A program made the translations under genes and the position numbers. Source: an uncultured Rhodospirillales bacterium (GTDB taxonomy: Bacteria; Pseudomonadota; Alphaproteobacteria; Acetobacterales; Acetobacteraceae). From it: a stretch of 24,392 nucleotides of DNA. Positions 1-8,164 of this stretch are shown one piece after another (the stretch's first letter is position 1; each line of letters begins with the position of its first letter). The notes beneath the pieces are model-generated. The model was not told where the DNA came from and ran no database searches. It was given only the letters and a program-made list of their open reading frames with translations. The stretch spans positions 1 through 24,392 of the forward strand of contig CAIYPH010000433.1 in NCBI GenBank assembly GCA_903928045.1, read 5' to 3'.

Positions 1-907
<907 letters not shown>

Positions 908-1019
908 AATGGGGCCTCCGCAATGGCGCCGCGCGCACGGGAGAATCCCGGCGATGGCAGGGGATATTTGTCTAACGCGGGCGGCTTAAACCATAGTTGC
1001 CGCCGCCCGGCAAACGCCG
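908..1019. promoter_or_regulatory. Divergent acnA/ccmA intergenic region with inverted repeat
   Basis: This 112-bp gap must hold the promoters of both divergent genes. An 8-bp perfect inverted repeat, CGGGCGGC at 978-985 and GCCGCCCG at 1002-1009, brackets an AT-richer 16-bp spacer. It could be an operator or a hairpin. No convincing sigma-70 -35/-10 pair stands out on either strand, so no promoter position is called. Confidence 0.35.
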
Positions 1020-1640
1020 GTGCATTCGGCCGCGCGCGGCCAGGGAGGGCATGTGCTGCACGCCGAGGGACTCGCCGCCTTGAGAGGGGAAAGACTGGTG
1101 TTCGAACGCCTGTCCTTCGCCGTGCCCGCCGGCGGTGCGCTGCTGCTGGTGGGGCCGAATGGCTCCGGCAAATCCACCCTGCTGCGCCTGCTCGCCGGCC
1201 TGCTGCGCCCCGATGCCGGGCGCCTCACCTGGGGTGGCGAGGACGTTCTGGCCGACCCGCAGGAGCACGCCGCGCGCACCGCCTATCTCGGCCATCTCGA
1301 TGCCATCAAGCCCGGCCTCACCGCCGCCGAGAACCTCCGCTTCTGGGGCAGCCCGGCCGCCATCGCCGAGTCGCTCGCCGCCGTCGACCTCACGCGCCTC
1401 GCAGACCTCCCAGCCCGCATGCTCTCGGCCGGCCAGAAGCGCCGCCTCGCCATCGCCCGCCTGCCCCTCACCCGCGCCGCGCTATGGCTGCTCGACGAGC
1501 CAACCCTGGGGCTCGATGCCAAGGCGGTCGGCCGCTTCGGGGAGTTGCTGGCCGGGCACCGCGCCGGCGGCGGCATCGTCATCGCCGCGACGCATTTGCC
1601 TTTGCCGTTGCCGGGCGCTGGTGAACTGGCGCTGGCATGA
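1020..1640 (+). CDS. ccmA: Heme exporter ATP-binding protein CcmA
   Basis: This is a 206-residue ABC ATPase. Walker A is GPNGSGKST (about 45-53), the signature is LSAGQKRR (about 135-142) and Walker B is [10 protein letters not shown] (about 157-166). The short length, the LSAGQ signature in place of LSGGQ, and [20 protein letters not shown] are typical of CcmA. CcmA is the cytoplasmic ATPase of the CcmABCD complex, which releases holo-CcmE for cytochrome c maturation. The GTG at 1020 is the longest start. A GTG at 1053 has an AGGGAGGG just upstream (about 1042-1049) and may be the real start, which would shorten the protein by 11 residues. The partner gene ccmB follows but is separated by an inserted repeat rather than overlapping as is common. 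Confidence 0.93.
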   Translation: MHSAARGQGGHVLHAEGLAALRGERLVFERLSFAVPAGGALLLVGPNGSGKSTLLRLLAGLLRPDAGRLTWGGEDVLADPQEHAARTAYLGHLDAIKPGLTAAENLRFWGSPAAIAESLAAVDLTRLADLPARMLSAGQKRRLAIARLPLTRAALWLLDEPTLGLDAKAVGRFGELLAGHRAGGGIVIAATHLPLPLPGAGELALA

Positions 1641-1647
1641 CGGGAGC

Positions 1648-1778
1648 AAGGAAGCGCTTCTTTTTGAAAAAAGAAGCAAAAACTTTCTATCCGTTTTGCC
1701 GCGCGCCCTCCCGGGGGGCGGCGCCGCAAATGGATAAAAGTTTTTTGGTTCTTTTTTTCAAAAAAGAACCGCTTCCTT
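1648..1778. repeat. Twin-hairpin AT-rich intergenic repeat, copy A
   Basis: The outer ends AAGGAAGCG (1649-1656 region) and CGCTTCCTT (1770-1778) are inverted copies. Inside each arm is a hairpin. The left one at 1656-1677 has stem GCTTCTTTTT/AAAAAGAAGC. The right one at 1747-1770 has stem GGTTCTTTTTT/AAAAAAGAACC. Next come inverted AAAAACTTTCTATCC (1678-1692) and GGATAAAAGTTTTTT (1732-1746). These enclose a GC-rich imperfect palindrome (1693-1731). The copy lies between ccmA and ccmB, inside an operon. The whole arm (about 43 bp) is an imperfect inverted repeat, so the element can form either two small hairpins or one long one. Confidence 0.88.
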
Positions 1779-1797
1779 GGCTGACTGGGGGCCCATC

Positions 1798-2454
1798 ATG
1801 ACCCGCCTCCTCGCCCGCGAACTCCGCCTCTCCCTCCGCCATGGCGGCGACACGCTGGCCGCCCTGTTGTTCTTCCTGCTGGTGGCGATGCTGTTCCCGC
1901 TCGCCATCGGCCCCTCCCCCGAGACGCTCGGCCGCATCGCGCCTGGCATTATCTGGGTCGCCGCCCTGCTCGCCGCCCTATTGCCGCTCGACCGTCTGCT
2001 CGCCGCCGATCTCGAGGACGGCTCGCTCGACCTGCTGCTGCTCTCCGGCCTCCATCCCGCCACGCTGGCGGCCGGCAAGGCGCTCGCTCATTGGCTGGTC
2101 ACCGGCCTCCCCCTGCTGCTCGCCGCCACGCCGCTGGCGATCATGCTGCGGATGCCGGATACGGCCATCCCTGCCCTGCTGCTCGGCCTGCTCGGCGGCA
2201 CCCTGTCGCTCTCCCTGCTCGGCACCGCCGCCGCCGCCCTGGTGCTCGGCGCAAGGCGCGGCGGCGTGTTGATGCCGCTGCTGATCCTGCCGCTCGCCGC
2301 CCCCGTGCTGATCTTCGGCGCCGCCGCCGCCGATGCCGCCAGCGCCGACCTCAGCCCCCGCCCCCATCTGCTGCTGCTCGCCGCCTTCCTCGCCTTCACC
2401 CTGCCGACATCGCTGGCGGCGGCGGCGGCTGGGTTGCGGGGGGCGGCGGAGTAA
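1798..2454 (+). CDS. ccmB: Heme exporter membrane protein CcmB
   Basis: The product is 218 residues from the ATG at 1798, which is preceded by a GGGGG tract at 1787-1791. An in-frame TTG at 1777 lies in the repeat boundary and is less likely. It is a very hydrophobic protein with about six membrane segments. The N-terminal RELRLSLRHGGDTLAALLFFLL and the LAADLEDGSLDLLLLSG loop are characteristic of CcmB. It is the inner-membrane partner of CcmA in the cytochrome c maturation system. Usually ccmC and ccmD follow; here the next plus-strand gene is unrelated and 2.1 kb away, so those genes must be elsewhere or absent. Leucine and alanine content is extreme, as is common for CcmB in GC-rich genomes. 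Confidence 0.93.
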   Translation: MTRLLARELRLSLRHGGDTLAALLFFLLVAMLFPLAIGPSPETLGRIAPGIIWVAALLAALLPLDRLLAADLEDGSLDLLLLSGLHPATLAAGKALAHWLVTGLPLLLAATPLAIMLRMPDTAIPALLLGLLGGTLSLSLLGTAAAALVLGARRGGVLMPLLILPLAAPVLIFGAAAADAASADLSPRPHLLLLAAFLAFTLPTSLAAAAAGLRGAAE

Positions 2455-2479
2455 CATCCACTCTCCCCATTGGAGTCGC

Positions 2480-2590
2480 GCCGAGATACAAGCCGAACCG
2501 GCCGGTCAGATGGTCGTAGCAGGTGCGGGCCTCCCGCAGGGCAAGGTCGCGGGGCTGGTCCTTGGCCGTGGTGTCGCCCGCGATCACCGT
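2480..2590 (-). pseudogene. Remnant of an ArsR-type transcriptional regulator C-terminus
   Basis: One minus-strand frame reads DLALREARTCYDHLTGRFG. This resembles the ARTCYDHLAGRLGV motif that I know from the C-terminal half of a subgroup of ArsR/SmtB-family regulators. The flanking residues (TVIAGDTTAKDQPR before, YLGATPMGRVDV after) do not continue a recognisable domain, and there is no HTH domain upstream. I read it as a degraded fragment between ccmB and the amidase gene. The call rests on one motif; chance similarity cannot be excluded. The surrounding 2458-2685 holds nothing else I can support. Confidence 0.4.
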
Positions 2591-2685
2591 GCATTTCCTG
2601 TTCGGCACCGCGGTGATTGCCAATCTGCCGCGGCTTTATCGTCGGGTCGGTTTGCCGGGTGTGAGGGCGGCGAACGGCTGTTGCT

Positions 2686-4071
2686 CTATACCATCGGCAG
2701 GGCGATCCCCTCCCAGCCGGACAAGACCTCGACCGCGCGGCCGACCCGCAGCACGGTCGCCTCGTCGAACGGGCGGCCGACCACCTGCAAACCCATCGGC
2801 AGGCCCGCGGTGGACAGCCCGGTCGGCACGCTGAGCGCGGGATGGCCCGTCACGTTGAAGGGCATCGTCTGCATCGGCGCGCCGGCCAGCATGGCGGGCG
2901 GGGTCTCGTCGAAGCGCGGCGCGGTGACCAGGGAGGAGGCGGTGATCAGCGCGTCGTAGCTTTGCAGCACGCCCTGCACAGCGTCGGTCAGCTCGCGGCG
3001 CAGGCGCAGCGCCTGGATCATGTCCGGCCCCGTCACGGTGGCGCCGAGGATGAAGCGCTCGAAGGTGAGGCGCCCGTAGTCGAGTGGGCGGGCGCGCATG
3101 TCCGCCTCGTGGATGGCGAAGGCCTCGCACAGCATGATCACCCGGCCGCAGGTGCTGAAGGCGCCGTAGCTCGGCAAGGTGACGTCCTCCACCATGGCGC
3201 CGGCAGCGCGCAGGGCGTCGGCCACGCGGTCGATCGCTGCGATCACCTCGGGGTCGGCGCCCGGGGCATTGGCGAAGAAGGCCCGGGGAATGCCGATGCG
3301 CAGGCCGGCGACGCCCTTCTCCAGGTCGGCCAGGTAGTCGCCGACAGGGGTGTCGGCGCTGGCGGGGTCCATCGGATCATGCCCGGCGAGGAGTTGCAGG
3401 GCGATCGCGGTGTCCTCGACCGTGCGGGTCAGCGGGCCGATATGGTCGAGCGTGGTGGAGAGCGGGAAGACGCCGCGCCGGCTCACGCGCCCATAGGTCG
3501 GCTTGAAGCCGACAGTGCCGCAATAGGCGGCAGGGCCGCGGATGGAGCCGCCGGTGTCGGAGCCCATGGCGAGGCGGGTGATGCCGGCGGCGATCGCGGC
3601 GCCGGAGCCGGAGGAGGAGCCGCCGGGGATATGGCCGGTGTTCCAGGGGTTGCGGGCGGGCGGGAAGGGCAGGTCGAAGCTCGGGCCGCCCAACGCGAAT
3701 TCGTGGGTGCCGAGCTTGCCGAGCAGCACGCCGCCACTGGCCGCGAGTTTGGCTGCCGCCACGCTGTCCTCCGCGGGCACGTTGTCCACCCGCAGCTTGG
3801 AGTGGCAGGTCGAGCGGATGCCGGCGGTGTCGTAGATGTCCTTGATTGCGTAGGGCACGCCGTGCAGCGGGCCGCGATCGACGCCGGCCGCGAGCTCCGC
3901 ATCGGCCCGGGCCGCGTCGGCCCGGGCGCGTTCGGCGGTGATGGTGATGAAGGCGTTCACCTTCGGGTCAACCTCGGCGATGCGGGCGAGCGCCACTTCG
4001 GTGAGGGCGGCGGAGGTGGTGGCGCCGGCGCGGAGCTGGCGGCCGGCCTCGGCGATGCTGATCTCGCTCAT
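2686..4071 (-). CDS. Amidase-signature family hydrolase (AtzE/GatA-like)
   Basis: The protein is 461 residues from the ATG at 4069-4071 (MSEISIAEAGRQLRAG), which overlaps the stop of the upstream small gene as ATGA. The amidase-signature catalytic triad is visible: Lys77 in GVPYAIKDIYD, the cis-Ser (about 154) in GGSSSGSG, and the nucleophile Ser176 in SDTGGSIRGP. Such enzymes hydrolyse primary amides or carbamoyl groups in the cytosol. Coupling to a small AtzG/GatC-like protein points to the AtzE branch, which includes 1-carboxybiuret and allophanate-type hydrolases, rather than to GatA proper, because no gatB or gatC is present. Substrate is inferred only from context: the divergent operon carries an importer, a cysteine hydrolase and a carbamoylase. 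The open frame continues upstream of this ATG to 4419, but the ATGA overlap and the SD of the upstream gene favour this start. Confidence 0.93.
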   Translation of the reverse strand: MSEISIAEAGRQLRAGATTSAALTEVALARIAEVDPKVNAFITITAERARADAARADAELAAGVDRGPLHGVPYAIKDIYDTAGIRSTCHSKLRVDNVPAEDSVAAAKLAASGGVLLGKLGTHEFALGGPSFDLPFPPARNPWNTGHIPGGSSSGSGAAIAAGITRLAMGSDTGGSIRGPAAYCGTVGFKPTYGRVSRRGVFPLSTTLDHIGPLTRTVEDTAIALQLLAGHDPMDPASADTPVGDYLADLEKGVAGLRIGIPRAFFANAPGADPEVIAAIDRVADALRAAGAMVEDVTLPSYGAFSTCGRVIMLCEAFAIHEADMRARPLDYGRLTFERFILGATVTGPDMIQALRLRRELTDAVQGVLQSYDALITASSLVTAPRFDETPPAMLAGAPMQTMPFNVTGHPALSVPTGLSTAGLPMGLQVVGRPFDEATVLRVGRAVEVLSGWEGIALPMV

Positions 4072-4283
4072 GCGGCGTCTCCGGGGGTGGGCAGGCGGAA
4101 GATGTTCGACCATTCGGCGGTGTGGTCGCGCCCGATTCCGCGCAGCAGCTCGAGCTGGGCGCGGAAATCGGCGTATCCGAGCAGGATATTGGCCATGCGC
4201 TCCTCCGGCACGGTGACGCCGGCGCGGGCGGCGAGCGTGCGGAACTCGGCTTCGAGGGCTGCGTCTGTCAGTATTTCGGGCAT
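4068..4283 (-). CDS. Small AtzG/GatC-like amidase partner protein
   Basis: This 71-residue helical protein (MPEILTDAALEAEFRTLAAR...) has a GGAAG Shine-Dalgarno about 7 nt before its ATG at 4281-4283. Its stop overlaps the amidase start by 4 nt, so the two are probably translationally coupled. In the AtzE/AtzG complex a short helical protein wraps and stabilises the amidase, as GatC does for GatA. The size, the acidic N-terminal helix and the C-terminal EWSNIFRLPTPGD tail fit that role. Sequence similarity to AtzG proper is not something I can prove by eye. The alternative is an unrelated small subunit. The gene is transcribed away from the peptide-importer operon. Confidence 0.6.
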   Translation of the reverse strand: MPEILTDAALEAEFRTLAARAGVTVPEERMANILLGYADFRAQLELLRGIGRDHTAEWSNIFRLPTPGDAA

Positions 4284-4329
4284 AACTGTGCTTCCGTCTG
4301 CTGCAATGCGGCAAATCTATGCGCAGAGA

Positions 4330-4348
4330 TTTGGCGCGGCAATCCAAA
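4330..4348. promoter_or_regulatory. Inverted repeat in divergent region, possible operator
   Basis: TTTGG at 4330-4334 and CCAAA at 4344-4348 form a 5-bp inverted repeat with a 9-bp spacer (19 bp overall). It lies in the 260-bp gap between the amidase operon and the divergent importer operon. Size and spacing would suit a dimeric regulator, but no regulator gene is adjacent, and such a short repeat can arise by chance. Confidence 0.25.
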
Positions 4349-4384
4349 CAGGGCAAAAATCGTGCATAAATTCTCGGATATTCA

Positions 4385-4411
4385 TTGAAGGTCAAATTAC
4401 AGGCATATAAT
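4385..4411 (+). promoter_or_regulatory. Putative sigma-70 promoter of peptide importer operon 1
   Basis: A consensus -10 TATAAT at 4406-4411 has a TTGAAG -35-like box at 4385-4390 with a 15-bp spacer, slightly shorter than the ideal 17. It lies in a conspicuously AT-rich stretch of otherwise GC-rich DNA. Transcription would start near 4418 and give a leader of roughly 125 nt before the ATG at 4544. The leader contains several ATGCGCAT-like words and no recognisable riboswitch. Confidence 0.5.
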
Positions 4412-4543
4412 TTAGGCATATGCGCATGTATTGCTCATATTCTGCGTCATGCGATCAGCGCATGGCTGGACTCCGTTGTGGTACGCATGTTGCACCGCAC
4501 CATCCGACCCGCACCGCGGGCGTTGATCAAAGCAGGAGCGCGC

Positions 4544-6136
4544 ATGATCCCGAAACTGACCGGCCCCACGTTTCGCAACCTCGCCGCCGCGAGCCTGCTG
4601 GCTTTGGCACCTTTGCCCGCCGCGGCCGGCGGTGTGCTCACCGTCGCGATGACCGCCGGCGACATCGCGGTGACCACCGGCACGCCCGATCAGGGCTTCG
4701 AGGGACTCCGCTTCGTCGGCTGGAGCCTGTATGACGCGTTGGTGGGCTGGGATCTCAGCAAGTCCGACAAATCATCCGACATCATCCCAGGCCTCGCCAC
4801 CTCCTGGTCGATCGACCCCAACGACCATAAGCGCTGGATCTTCAAGCTCCGCCAGGGCGTGAAGTTCCATGACGGCTGCGCCTTCACCGCCGATGATGTG
4901 ATCTGGAACTACGGCCGCATTACCGACAACAAATCCCCCCAGTTCTTCGCCCAGCAATTCGCGCTGAACCGCGGCTACATGACCAACGTCGCGAGCATGG
5001 AGAAGGTTGACGCCGAGACGGTGGCGATCACCACCAAGTTCGTCGAGAGCCTGTTCCCCTACACAATGAGCTACGTGCCGATGATCAGCCGCTGCCGGGC
5101 GGAGGCGTTGAAATACGACTGGGCGGCCTACGCCATGCAGCCCTCCGGCACGGGCCCGTACAGGTTCGACAAGATGATCCCGCGCGAGCGGCTCGAATTG
5201 CTGCCGAACAAGGAGTACTGGAACGCGGCGCGCGTGCCGAAGCATGACCGCATGATCCTGATCCCGATGCCCGAGGCCGCGACCCGCGTGGCCGCCCTGC
5301 TGTCGGGCCAGGTGAATTTCGTCGAGGCGCCGCCGCCCGACAGCATTCCGCGGCTGAAATCGGCGGGCATGAAGATCGTCACCAACGTCTATCCGCATAA
5401 CTGGCCGTTCACGCTGAACTTCGTCTCCGGCCCCTTCGCCGACAAGCGGGTGCGCCAGGCCGCCAACTACGCGCTGAACCGCGCCGATTTCGTCGAGCTG
5501 CTGGGCGGGCTGGCCACCGAGGAATACGCCCAGGTGCCGCCGAACATGCCGTACTACGGCAAACCGAAGCGCTACGAGTTCGACACCAAGAAGGCGACCG
5601 CCCTGCTCAAGGAGGCGAACTGCTACCCCTGCAAGATCACGCTGGCGATCTCGACCTCCGGCTCCGGCCAGATGCAGCCGCTGCCGATGAGCGATCTGCT
5701 CAAGAGCCAGATGGAAGAGGCCGGCTTCAAGATCGACTTCAAGGTGATGGACTGGAACGCCATTCTTGAGATCGCCCGTGGCGGGGTGGACAAGTTCCCG
5801 GAGATCCACGGCGTCAACATCTCCCGCGCCCTGCTTGACCCGGTCGTCGCCATCATGAAGCCGGTTGCCAAGGCCTATTGGTCGCCGGCCGGCGCCAACT
5901 GGGGGCATTTCTTCGCCGACGATACCGAAAAGCTGGTGGGCGAGATCTTCAACGAAGTCGATGCCACCAAGCGCATGGCGATGCTGACCCAGCTGCACGA
6001 ACTCGAAAACGAACACGCCATCATGGTCTTCGTGGTGCACGACCTGAACCCGCGGGCGATCTCGCCCAAGATCAAGGGCTTCGTGCAGGCGCAGAACTGG
6101 TTCCAGGACATGACGCAGATCTCCGTGGAGCCCTGA
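4544..6136 (+). CDS. Dpp/Opp-type ABC importer substrate-binding protein, operon 1
   Basis: The 530-residue precursor begins at the ATG at 4544, with AGGAG at 4534-4538. The open frame extends upstream to 4385, but that segment overlaps the promoter. A Sec signal peptide (MIPKLTGPTFRNLAAASLLALAPLPAAA) ends with a likely cleavage near residue 28. The mature protein starts GGVLTVAMTAGDI and contains the family-5 solute-binding pattern: LVGWDLSKSD...IIPGLATSW...WIFKLRQGVKFHDG.. and FTADDVIWNYGRI. These proteins capture peptides, opines, glutathione, nickel chelates or other amphipathic ligands in the periplasm. The operon continues with two permeases and two ATPases, then two C-N hydrolases. That suggests an amide- or ureido-containing ligand, but the ligand cannot be assigned from sequence. 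Confidence 0.93.
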   Translation: MIPKLTGPTFRNLAAASLLALAPLPAAAGGVLTVAMTAGDIAVTTGTPDQGFEGLRFVGWSLYDALVGWDLSKSDKSSDIIPGLATSWSIDPNDHKRWIFKLRQGVKFHDGCAFTADDVIWNYGRITDNKSPQFFAQQFALNRGYMTNVASMEKVDAETVAITTKFVESLFPYTMSYVPMISRCRAEALKYDWAAYAMQPSGTGPYRFDKMIPRERLELLPNKEYWNAARVPKHDRMILIPMPEAATRVAALLSGQVNFVEAPPPDSIPRLKSAGMKIVTNVYPHNWPFTLNFVSGPFADKRVRQAANYALNRADFVELLGGLATEEYAQVPPNMPYYGKPKRYEFDTKKATALLKEANCYPCKITLAISTSGSGQMQPLPMSDLLKSQMEEAGFKIDFKVMDWNAILEIARGGVDKFPEIHGVNISRALLDPVVAIMKPVAKAYWSPAGANWGHFFADDTEKLVGEIFNEVDATKRMAMLTQLHELENEHAIMVFVVHDLNPRAISPKIKGFVQAQNWFQDMTQISVEP

Positions 6137-6139
6137 GCG

Positions 6140-7096
6140 ATGTGGGCCACCATTCTGCGGCGGATCGCCTACGCCGTGCCGATCGCCTTCGGGGTCGGTG
6201 TGGTGTGTTTCTCGCTGGTCTATCTCGCCCCCGGCGATCCGCTGCAGACGGTGCTGCCGGCCGATGCCACGGCTGACGTGATCGAGCTGATCAAGCACGA
6301 ATACGGGTTCGACAAGCCGATCCCGGTGCAGTTCGCGCTCTGGCTGTGGCACGTCGTGCAGGGGGATTTCGGCGTCTCGATCTCGACCCGGCGGCCGGTG
6401 ATCGGCGAGGTCATCGGTTCGCTGCGCAACACGCTGGTGCTGGTGGGTTTCGCGGTGCCGATCGCCTTCTCGATCGGCTACACGCTCGGCGCCATCGCCG
6501 GTTGCGCGCCGGGCGGCTGGCTCGACCGCATCGTCACCGGCATCGCGGTGATGGGGGTGAGCCTGCCCAACTACTGGCTCGGCATCGTCCTGGTCATCGT
6601 CTTCGCCGTGGAATTCATGGTGTTGCCAGCGACCGGCATGGGGCCAAGCGGTTCGGCGAGCTTCAGCATCTTCAGCCCAAATGACCTGCGCTACCTGGTG
6701 CTCCCGGTCTTCACCCTCTCGATGATCCCGATCGGCATCATCGCGCGCACCACCCGCGCCGCGGTGGCCGAGGTGCGCGGGCTCGATTTCGTCACCACGC
6801 TGCGCGCCAAGGGGCTGAGCGAACCGGCGGTGATCCGACACGTGCTGAAGAACGCGATGCCGCAGGTGCTGGCGGTGATGGGGTTGCAGTTTGGCTACCT
6901 GATGGGTGGCTCGATCTTGATCGAGACCGTGTTCACCTGGCCCGGCAGCGGCTTCCTGCTGGCCAAGGCAATCATCAACCGCGACATCCCCGTGCTGCAG
7001 GGCGCCATCCTGCTGCTCTCGCTGGTGTTCGTGGCAACCAACCTCGTCGTCGACCTGCTGCAATCGACCATCGACCCGCGCATCCGCCGCGCCTGA
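6140..7096 (+). CDS. Dpp/Opp-type ABC permease (DppB-like), operon 1
   Basis: The protein has 318 residues and starts 3 nt after the binding-protein stop. The N-terminus, MWATILRRIAYAVPIAFGVGVVCFSLVYLAPGDP, is the typical DppB/OppB first membrane helix followed by the periplasmic APGDP motif. About six membrane segments are visible. The EAA-type coupling loop is ...LDFVTTLRAKGLSEPAVIRHVLKNAMPQVL, near residues 213-240. It forms the channel heterodimer with the next gene product in the inner membrane. Its length is normal for the family and there are no anomalies. Confidence 0.94.
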   Translation: MWATILRRIAYAVPIAFGVGVVCFSLVYLAPGDPLQTVLPADATADVIELIKHEYGFDKPIPVQFALWLWHVVQGDFGVSISTRRPVIGEVIGSLRNTLVLVGFAVPIAFSIGYTLGAIAGCAPGGWLDRIVTGIAVMGVSLPNYWLGIVLVIVFAVEFMVLPATGMGPSGSASFSIFSPNDLRYLVLPVFTLSMIPIGIIARTTRAAVAEVRGLDFVTTLRAKGLSEPAVIRHVLKNAMPQVLAVMGLQFGYLMGGSILIETVFTWPGSGFLLAKAIINRDIPVLQGAILLLSLVFVATNLVVDLLQSTIDPRIRRA

Positions 7097-7109
7097 CCGG
7101 AGCACGCCC

Positions 7110-8012
7110 ATGTCCCAATCCGCGACGACCGCGCCCGCCGATTTCGATGCCGCCGCCCTGCCGGAAGCCAAGGTGCGCAGCTATTGGCAAAGCGTTGGCT
7201 ACCGTCTGCGCCATGACCCCGTCACGCTGGGATTCGGCGCCGTCATCCTTCTGATCATCCTCGCCGCCGTGTTTGCGCCCTGGGTGGCGCCGTTCGATCC
7301 CTACAAGGAGAGCGTGATCGGCCGCCTCAAGCCCTTCGGCTGGCGCAACCACATGCTCGGCACCGATGAGCTGGGGCGGGACCTGCTGAGCCGCATCATC
7401 CATGGCGGGCGGATTTCCCTGCTGATGGGCCTGGTGCCGGTGCTGATCGCCACCATCGCCGGCGGCACGCTCGGCGTCATCGCGGGCTTCGCCGGCGGCA
7501 AGGTGAACACCGCGATCATGCGCACGACGGACGTGTTCTATGCATTCCCCTCCGTGCTCCTCGCCGTCGCCATTTCCGGCGCCATGGGTGGCGGCGTGGC
7601 GAACGGCATGATCGCGCTGTCCATGGTGTTCACCCCCGCTTTGTGCCGCATCGCCGAGACCGCGACCTCCCAGGTGCGCAATCTCGATTTCATCGAGGCC
7701 GCGCGCGCCTCGGGCGCCGGACGCTTCGCCATCGTGCGCTACCACGTGCTCGGCAACGTGCTCGGCCCGATCTTCATCTACGCCTCGAGCCTGATATCGG
7801 TCTCGATCCTGCTCGCCTCCGGACTGTCTTTCCTCGGCCTCGGCGTGAAGCCGCCGGAGCCCGACTGGGGGCTGATGCTCTCGACGCTGCGGCAGTCGAT
7901 CTACGTCAATCCCTGGATCTGCGCGATGCCGGGGGCGGCGATCTTCATCACCTCGATTTGTTTCAACCTGGTCAGCGACGGGATCCGTGCGGCCATGGAT
8001 GTGCGGATGTGA
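7110..8012 (+). CDS. Dpp/Opp-type ABC permease (DppC-like), operon 1
   Basis: The protein has 300 residues; its ATG at 7110 is preceded by CCGGAGC. It is the second permease of the heterodimer. The N-terminal cytoplasmic tail (about 40 residues) is followed by a first helix and the periplasmic motif HMLGTDELGRDLLSRIIHGGRISL, diagnostic of DppC/OppC. The coupling loop LDFIEAARASGAGRFAIVRYHVLGNVLGPI lies near residues 193-222. LASGLSFLGLGVKPPEPDWGLML close to the C-terminus is also typical. The gene ends just before intergenic repeat copy B, which separates the membrane genes from the ATPase genes of the same transporter. Confidence 0.94.
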   Translation: MSQSATTAPADFDAAALPEAKVRSYWQSVGYRLRHDPVTLGFGAVILLIILAAVFAPWVAPFDPYKESVIGRLKPFGWRNHMLGTDELGRDLLSRIIHGGRISLLMGLVPVLIATIAGGTLGVIAGFAGGKVNTAIMRTTDVFYAFPSVLLAVAISGAMGGGVANGMIALSMVFTPALCRIAETATSQVRNLDFIEAARASGAGRFAIVRYHVLGNVLGPIFIYASSLISVSILLASGLSFLGLGVKPPEPDWGLMLSTLRQSIYVNPWICAMPGAAIFITSICFNLVSDGIRAAMDVRM

Positions 8013-8020
8013 TGGGGGAG

Positions 8021-8150
8021 GAAGCAAGCGCTTCTTTTTTGAGAAAAAGAAGCAAAAAACTTTTATTCGCTCAGTCTCTTGGTCCCACGGGCGGCGAAGC
8101 CACGAGTGAAGTTTTTTTGTTTCTTTTTTCAAAAAAAGAAACGCTTCCTT
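8021..8150. repeat. Twin-hairpin AT-rich intergenic repeat, copy B
   Basis: The left hairpin at 8030-8053 has stem GCTTCTTTTT/AAAAAGAAGC. It is followed by AAAAAACTTTTATT. The right hairpin at 8119-8142 has stem GTTTCTTTTTT/AAAAAAGAAAC. It is preceded by GAAGTTTTTTT and followed by CGCTTCCTT (8142-8150). Left flank GGAAGCAAGCG and right flank CGCTTCC are inverted. The core 8065-8108 differs from copy A but also has short inverted ends (TTCGCTC/GAGTGAA). The copy fills most of the 152-bp gap between the DppC-like permease gene and the DppF-like ATPase gene of one operon. Confidence 0.88.
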
Positions 8151-8164
8151 CCCGGAGCCCCCCG

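Noticed and set aside
2636..3130. Second minus-strand reading frame over the 3' end of the amidase gene
   Set aside because: The frame is Arg/His-rich, lacks domains, and lies entirely opposite or within the well-supported amidase coding frame.
4772..7171. Very long open frame on the minus strand opposite the binding-protein and permease genes
   Set aside because: The translation is rich in His, Arg, Gly and Asp with no recognisable domain. It is the antisense shadow of strongly GC-biased codons in clearly recognised plus-strand genes. The same applies to 9865-12111 minus, 13077-14972 plus, 18367-20139 plus and 21109-22509 minus.
7643..8164. In-frame extension of the DppF-like ATPase through repeat copy B and into the permease gene
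   Set aside because: The extension translates the repeat and a shadow of the DppC-like gene. An SD precedes the ATG at 8165, where ATPase homology begins shortly after. The repeat being open in this frame is probably chance.
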